From assembly GCA_937896885.1 (NCBI GenBank), contig CALBNX010000038.1:1-24713 (forward strand): a stretch of 24,713 bases of DNA, given 5' to 3'. Shown in pieces: positions 23,104 through 24,713 of this stretch. Made by a program: the position numbers and the translations under genes. Position 1 is the stretch's first letter. Each line of letters starts with the position of its first letter. Below the pieces are notes generated by a model, which saw only the letters and a program-made list of their open reading frames with translations, did no database searches and was not told where the DNA came from. The stretch comes from an uncultured Clostridia bacterium (GTDB lineage: Bacteria > Bacillota > Clostridia > Oscillospirales > Acutalibacteraceae).

Positions 23104-24183
23104 TCAAATGTCCATTTCTTCCTGATACGCTTCAATAACCATATTTCTGTCATATTCTTTCTCCATTTTGTTTCTTGCTGACAATCCCATTTCTTCTCTT
23201 TGTTTTTGTGAAAGATTCATAAATTTTCTCATTGCAGCAACAAGGCTTTCCACATTCTTCGGTTCACAACCAAAGCCTGTGATACCTTCCGTGAATGTTT
23301 CCTTGCATCCCGCTACCCTTGTGGTAATCACAGGGCGCCCTGTTGCAGATGATTCCAGCATAACATTTGCGGTACCCTCATGATATGACGGCAGGACTGT
23401 GCAATGACATTGTGAGTAAAAAGGACGAACATCACTTTGTATTCCGTGAAAACGGACATCCCCTCTTTTCTGTGCATTATTCAGAATATCAGTATAATCC
23501 TCATCGCACCATCCAACAACATCCAGAGTAGCCTGTGGATATTCTTTGCGAATATTTTCCATTGCACTGATAAGCTCACCGCTGCCCTTGTCCCTCATAA
23601 TTCTTCCGACAAACAGGAAACGAATTCCATTATCATCATCCGGATAAGGAGCAAGCTTATGATATGCAAGATTAACGCCTGAACCCGGGATGAGCTTTGT
23701 TTTGGACTTCACAAGATTCTTTTTGAGAAACGTCTCTTTGTTTTCACTGTTCTGGAAGAAAACACATTGTGCCTTCAGTAATCCGATTTTATATAATGAA
23801 GTCGAAATAAATCCGAGCAATCCACCATTTTCAACCGCTGTACCAAGCCCTGTAACATTGGCGATATACGGCGTTTTTGTAATCTGACAAGCAATTCCGC
23901 CATACACATTTGGCTTAATGGTATATGTCAATACAACATCTGGTTTAATCTCTTTTATGATTTTTACATATTTCTTTATCTGACTGATATCTGCAATTGG
24001 ATTTGTTCCTCTTCTGTTAAATTCAAATTGAATATACCTACAACCTATGTCTTTGAGAGGTTCTATGAATTCGCCATATGGTAACATCATATATACCATA
24101 TGATTTTCACACAACTTATCAATTAATTCTTTTCTGAATTTATAAAGGCCTATGTCATTATTAGCTAATATCAATACCTTCAT
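23104..24183 (-). CDS. Glycosyltransferase family 4 (PglA-like)
   Basis: A 359-residue GT-B enzyme. MKVLILANNDIGLYKFRKELIDKL at the start, IANVTGLGTAVENGG in the acceptor domain (about 106-120), and in the donor domain FLFVGRIMRDKGSGELI (about 190-206) and VLPSYHEGTANVMLESSATGRPVITT, which holds the GT4 E-x7-E pair. The N-terminal features resemble PglA/CapM-like transferases that add a HexNAc or HexNAcA to an undecaprenyl-diphosphate-linked sugar. First gene of the operon; AAGGGG lies 8 bases before the ATG. It probably adds the second sugar of the repeat unit, with the initiating transferase encoded elsewhere. Confidence 0.9.
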   Translation of the reverse strand: MKVLILANNDIGLYKFRKELIDKLCENHMVYMMLPYGEFIEPLKDIGCRYIQFEFNRRGTNPIADISQIKKYVKIIKEIKPDVVLTYTIKPNVYGGIACQITKTPYIANVTGLGTAVENGGLLGFISTSLYKIGLLKAQCVFFQNSENKETFLKKNLVKSKTKLIPGSGVNLAYHKLAPYPDDDNGIRFLFVGRIMRDKGSGELISAMENIRKEYPQATLDVVGWCDEDYTDILNNAQKRGDVRFHGIQSDVRPFYSQCHCTVLPSYHEGTANVMLESSATGRPVITTRVAGCKETFTEGITGFGCEPKNVESLVAAMRKFMNLSQKQREEMGLSARNKMEKEYDRNMVIEAYQEEMDI

Positions 24184-24309
24184 AACAAAATCCCCTTTTT
24201 ATAATCAACAGTCGAATAATATTCAACTATAGCCGCAAAAAATTAATAATTGAAAATTTATATATTTTGATGATACAATACACCATATTATTTTTGTACA
24301 CATATTAAA

Positions 24310-24338
24310 ATAATATCACAATCAATTCATTTTTTCAA
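24310..24338 (-). promoter_or_regulatory. Promoter of the polysaccharide operon
   Basis: Minus strand: TTGAAA -35 (24333-24338), 17-bp spacer, TATTAT -10 (24310-24315). It predicts a leader of about 120 nt before the first ATG, containing a small inverted repeat at 24211-24227. A second weak -35/-10 pair nearer the gene would place the start inside the SD and is not preferred. Confidence 0.65.
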
Positions 24339-24340
24339 TA

Positions 24341-24386
24341 AAATGTTAAACATATTTCATAAAAAATGTTAAACATATTTTATAAA
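24341..24386. repeat. Two tandem 23-bp repeats, likely operators or UP element
   Basis: Copies at 24341-24363 and 24364-24386 differ at one base. Each contains ATGTTAAACAT, a palindrome apart from its central base pair. They abut the -35 box (24338) of the polysaccharide promoter, and their centres are 23 bp apart, about two helical turns. This placement suits a cooperative regulator; the AT-richness could also serve as an UP element. Confidence 0.6.
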
Positions 24387-24390
24387 AAAA

Positions 24391-24423
24391 TAAAAAAACA
24401 GCATCCACCTGAGTGAATGCTGT
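24391..24423 (-). terminator. Rho-independent terminator of rpsI
   Basis: Stem ACAGCATCCAC (24398-24408) with GTGAATGCTGT (24413-24423), with one G-T wobble, followed on the minus strand by seven T, A and more T. It lies 22 bases after the rpsI stop codon. Confidence 0.92.
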
Positions 24424-24444
24424 AATTTTTTGAAATAATAGAAA

Positions 24445-24713
24445 TTATCTCTTTGAGAACTGTGGTGCACGACGAGCGCCTTTGAGACCGTATTTCTTTC
24501 TTTCCTTCATTCTTGGGTCTCTTGTTAAGAAACCTGCCTTTTTGAGTTCAGGACGAAGATTTTCGTCATACTGAAGAAGGGCACGTGAAAGACCGTGACG
24601 GATAGCACCAGCCTGGCCTGTAACACCGCCGCCGCCTACACGGCAAACGATATCGAATTTATCAGCTGTTCCTGTAAGAGCAAGAGGCTGACGAACGATG
24701 AGTTTAAGTGTTT
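24445..24713 (-). CDS. rpsI: 30S ribosomal protein S9, 3' part
   Basis: The last 88 codons plus the stop of rpsI; the 5' end runs off the right edge. Landmarks are the PLALTGTADKFDIVCRVGGGGVTGQAGAIRHGLSRALL block and the invariant C-terminus GLKGARRAPQFSKR, whose basic tail reaches the P-site tRNA in the ribosome. Normally the last gene of the rplM-rpsI operon, which agrees with the terminator directly downstream. The frame is intact throughout the visible part. Confidence 0.97.
   Translation of the reverse strand, partial: TLKLIVRQPLALTGTADKFDIVCRVGGGGVTGQAGAIRHGLSRALLQYDENLRPELKKAGFLTRDPRMKERKKYGLKGARRAPQFSKR

Noticed and set aside
24184..24309. A second promoter close to the first polysaccharide gene (TTGAAT-17-TATAAA)
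   Set aside because: It would start transcription within or after the SD of the gene; the promoter at 24310-24338 is better placed.
1..24713. CRISPR arrays, tRNA or rRNA genes, insertion sequences, phage genes
   Set aside because: No regularly spaced repeats, no cloverleaf-like sequence, no transposase or integrase reading frames were seen.

Overview
The window looks like the chromosome of a low-GC Gram-positive anaerobe of the class Clostridia (Oscillospiraceae/Ruminococcaceae-like). Evidence: AT-rich DNA with strong Shine-Dalgarno sites and sigma-A-type promoters; groES-groEL behind a perfect CIRCE operator; Firmicutes-type families (DUF2975 with a YozG-like regulator, DUF4173, EndoA-type MazF, a YabE-like 3D-domain protein, AzlCD); and no outer-membrane genes. 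Nearly every gene lies on the minus strand. The exceptions are the tail of rpmB (L28) at the left edge and a decayed YitT/DUF2179 remnant near 11 kb.

Layout. 1-49: end of rpmB and its terminator. 302-3178: a four-gene operon (transcribed DUF2975 membrane protein, small XRE regulator, unknown membrane protein, DUF4173 membrane protein) with a good promoter at 3213-3241. 3346-5286: groES-groEL with promoter, CIRCE and terminator. 5421-7960: nnr (NAD(P)HX repair), a small lipoprotein, and a MazF toxin with no antitoxin beside it, followed by a GC-rich palindromic repeat. 8060-9313: a secreted YabE-like DUF348-G5-3D cell-wall protein with a structured 5' leader and WalR-box-like repeats far upstream. 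9800-10874: azlC-azlD, apparently leaderless. 10923-11141: YitT pseudogene.

11192-24183 is one long polysaccharide operon of eleven genes, read right to left: GT4 glycosyltransferase, UDP-HexNAc 6-dehydrogenase (TviB/WbpO type), UDP-GlcNAc 4-epimerase (WbpP/TviC type), TupA-like ATP-grasp amidoligase, CapA-like metallophosphatase, GT4 glycosyltransferase, Wzy-like polymerase, a second GT-B glycosyltransferase, pyruvyltransferase, Wzx flippase and WecB (UDP-GlcNAc 2-epimerase). A promoter with two tandem near-palindromes directly upstream probably drives it. Together the genes predict a Wzx/Wzy-assembled acidic surface polysaccharide containing N-acetylhexosaminuronic acid (likely GalNAcA), pyruvate ketals and possibly ManNAc. 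The TupA-like ligase suggests amino acids or peptide amide-linked to the uronic acids, a teichuronopeptide-like polymer. This is the most interesting system here. No initiating phosphoglycosyltransferase or chain-length control genes are present, so those must be encoded elsewhere.

The right edge is the 3' part of rpsI (S9) with its terminator. No tRNA, rRNA, CRISPR array, transposase or integrase was seen.
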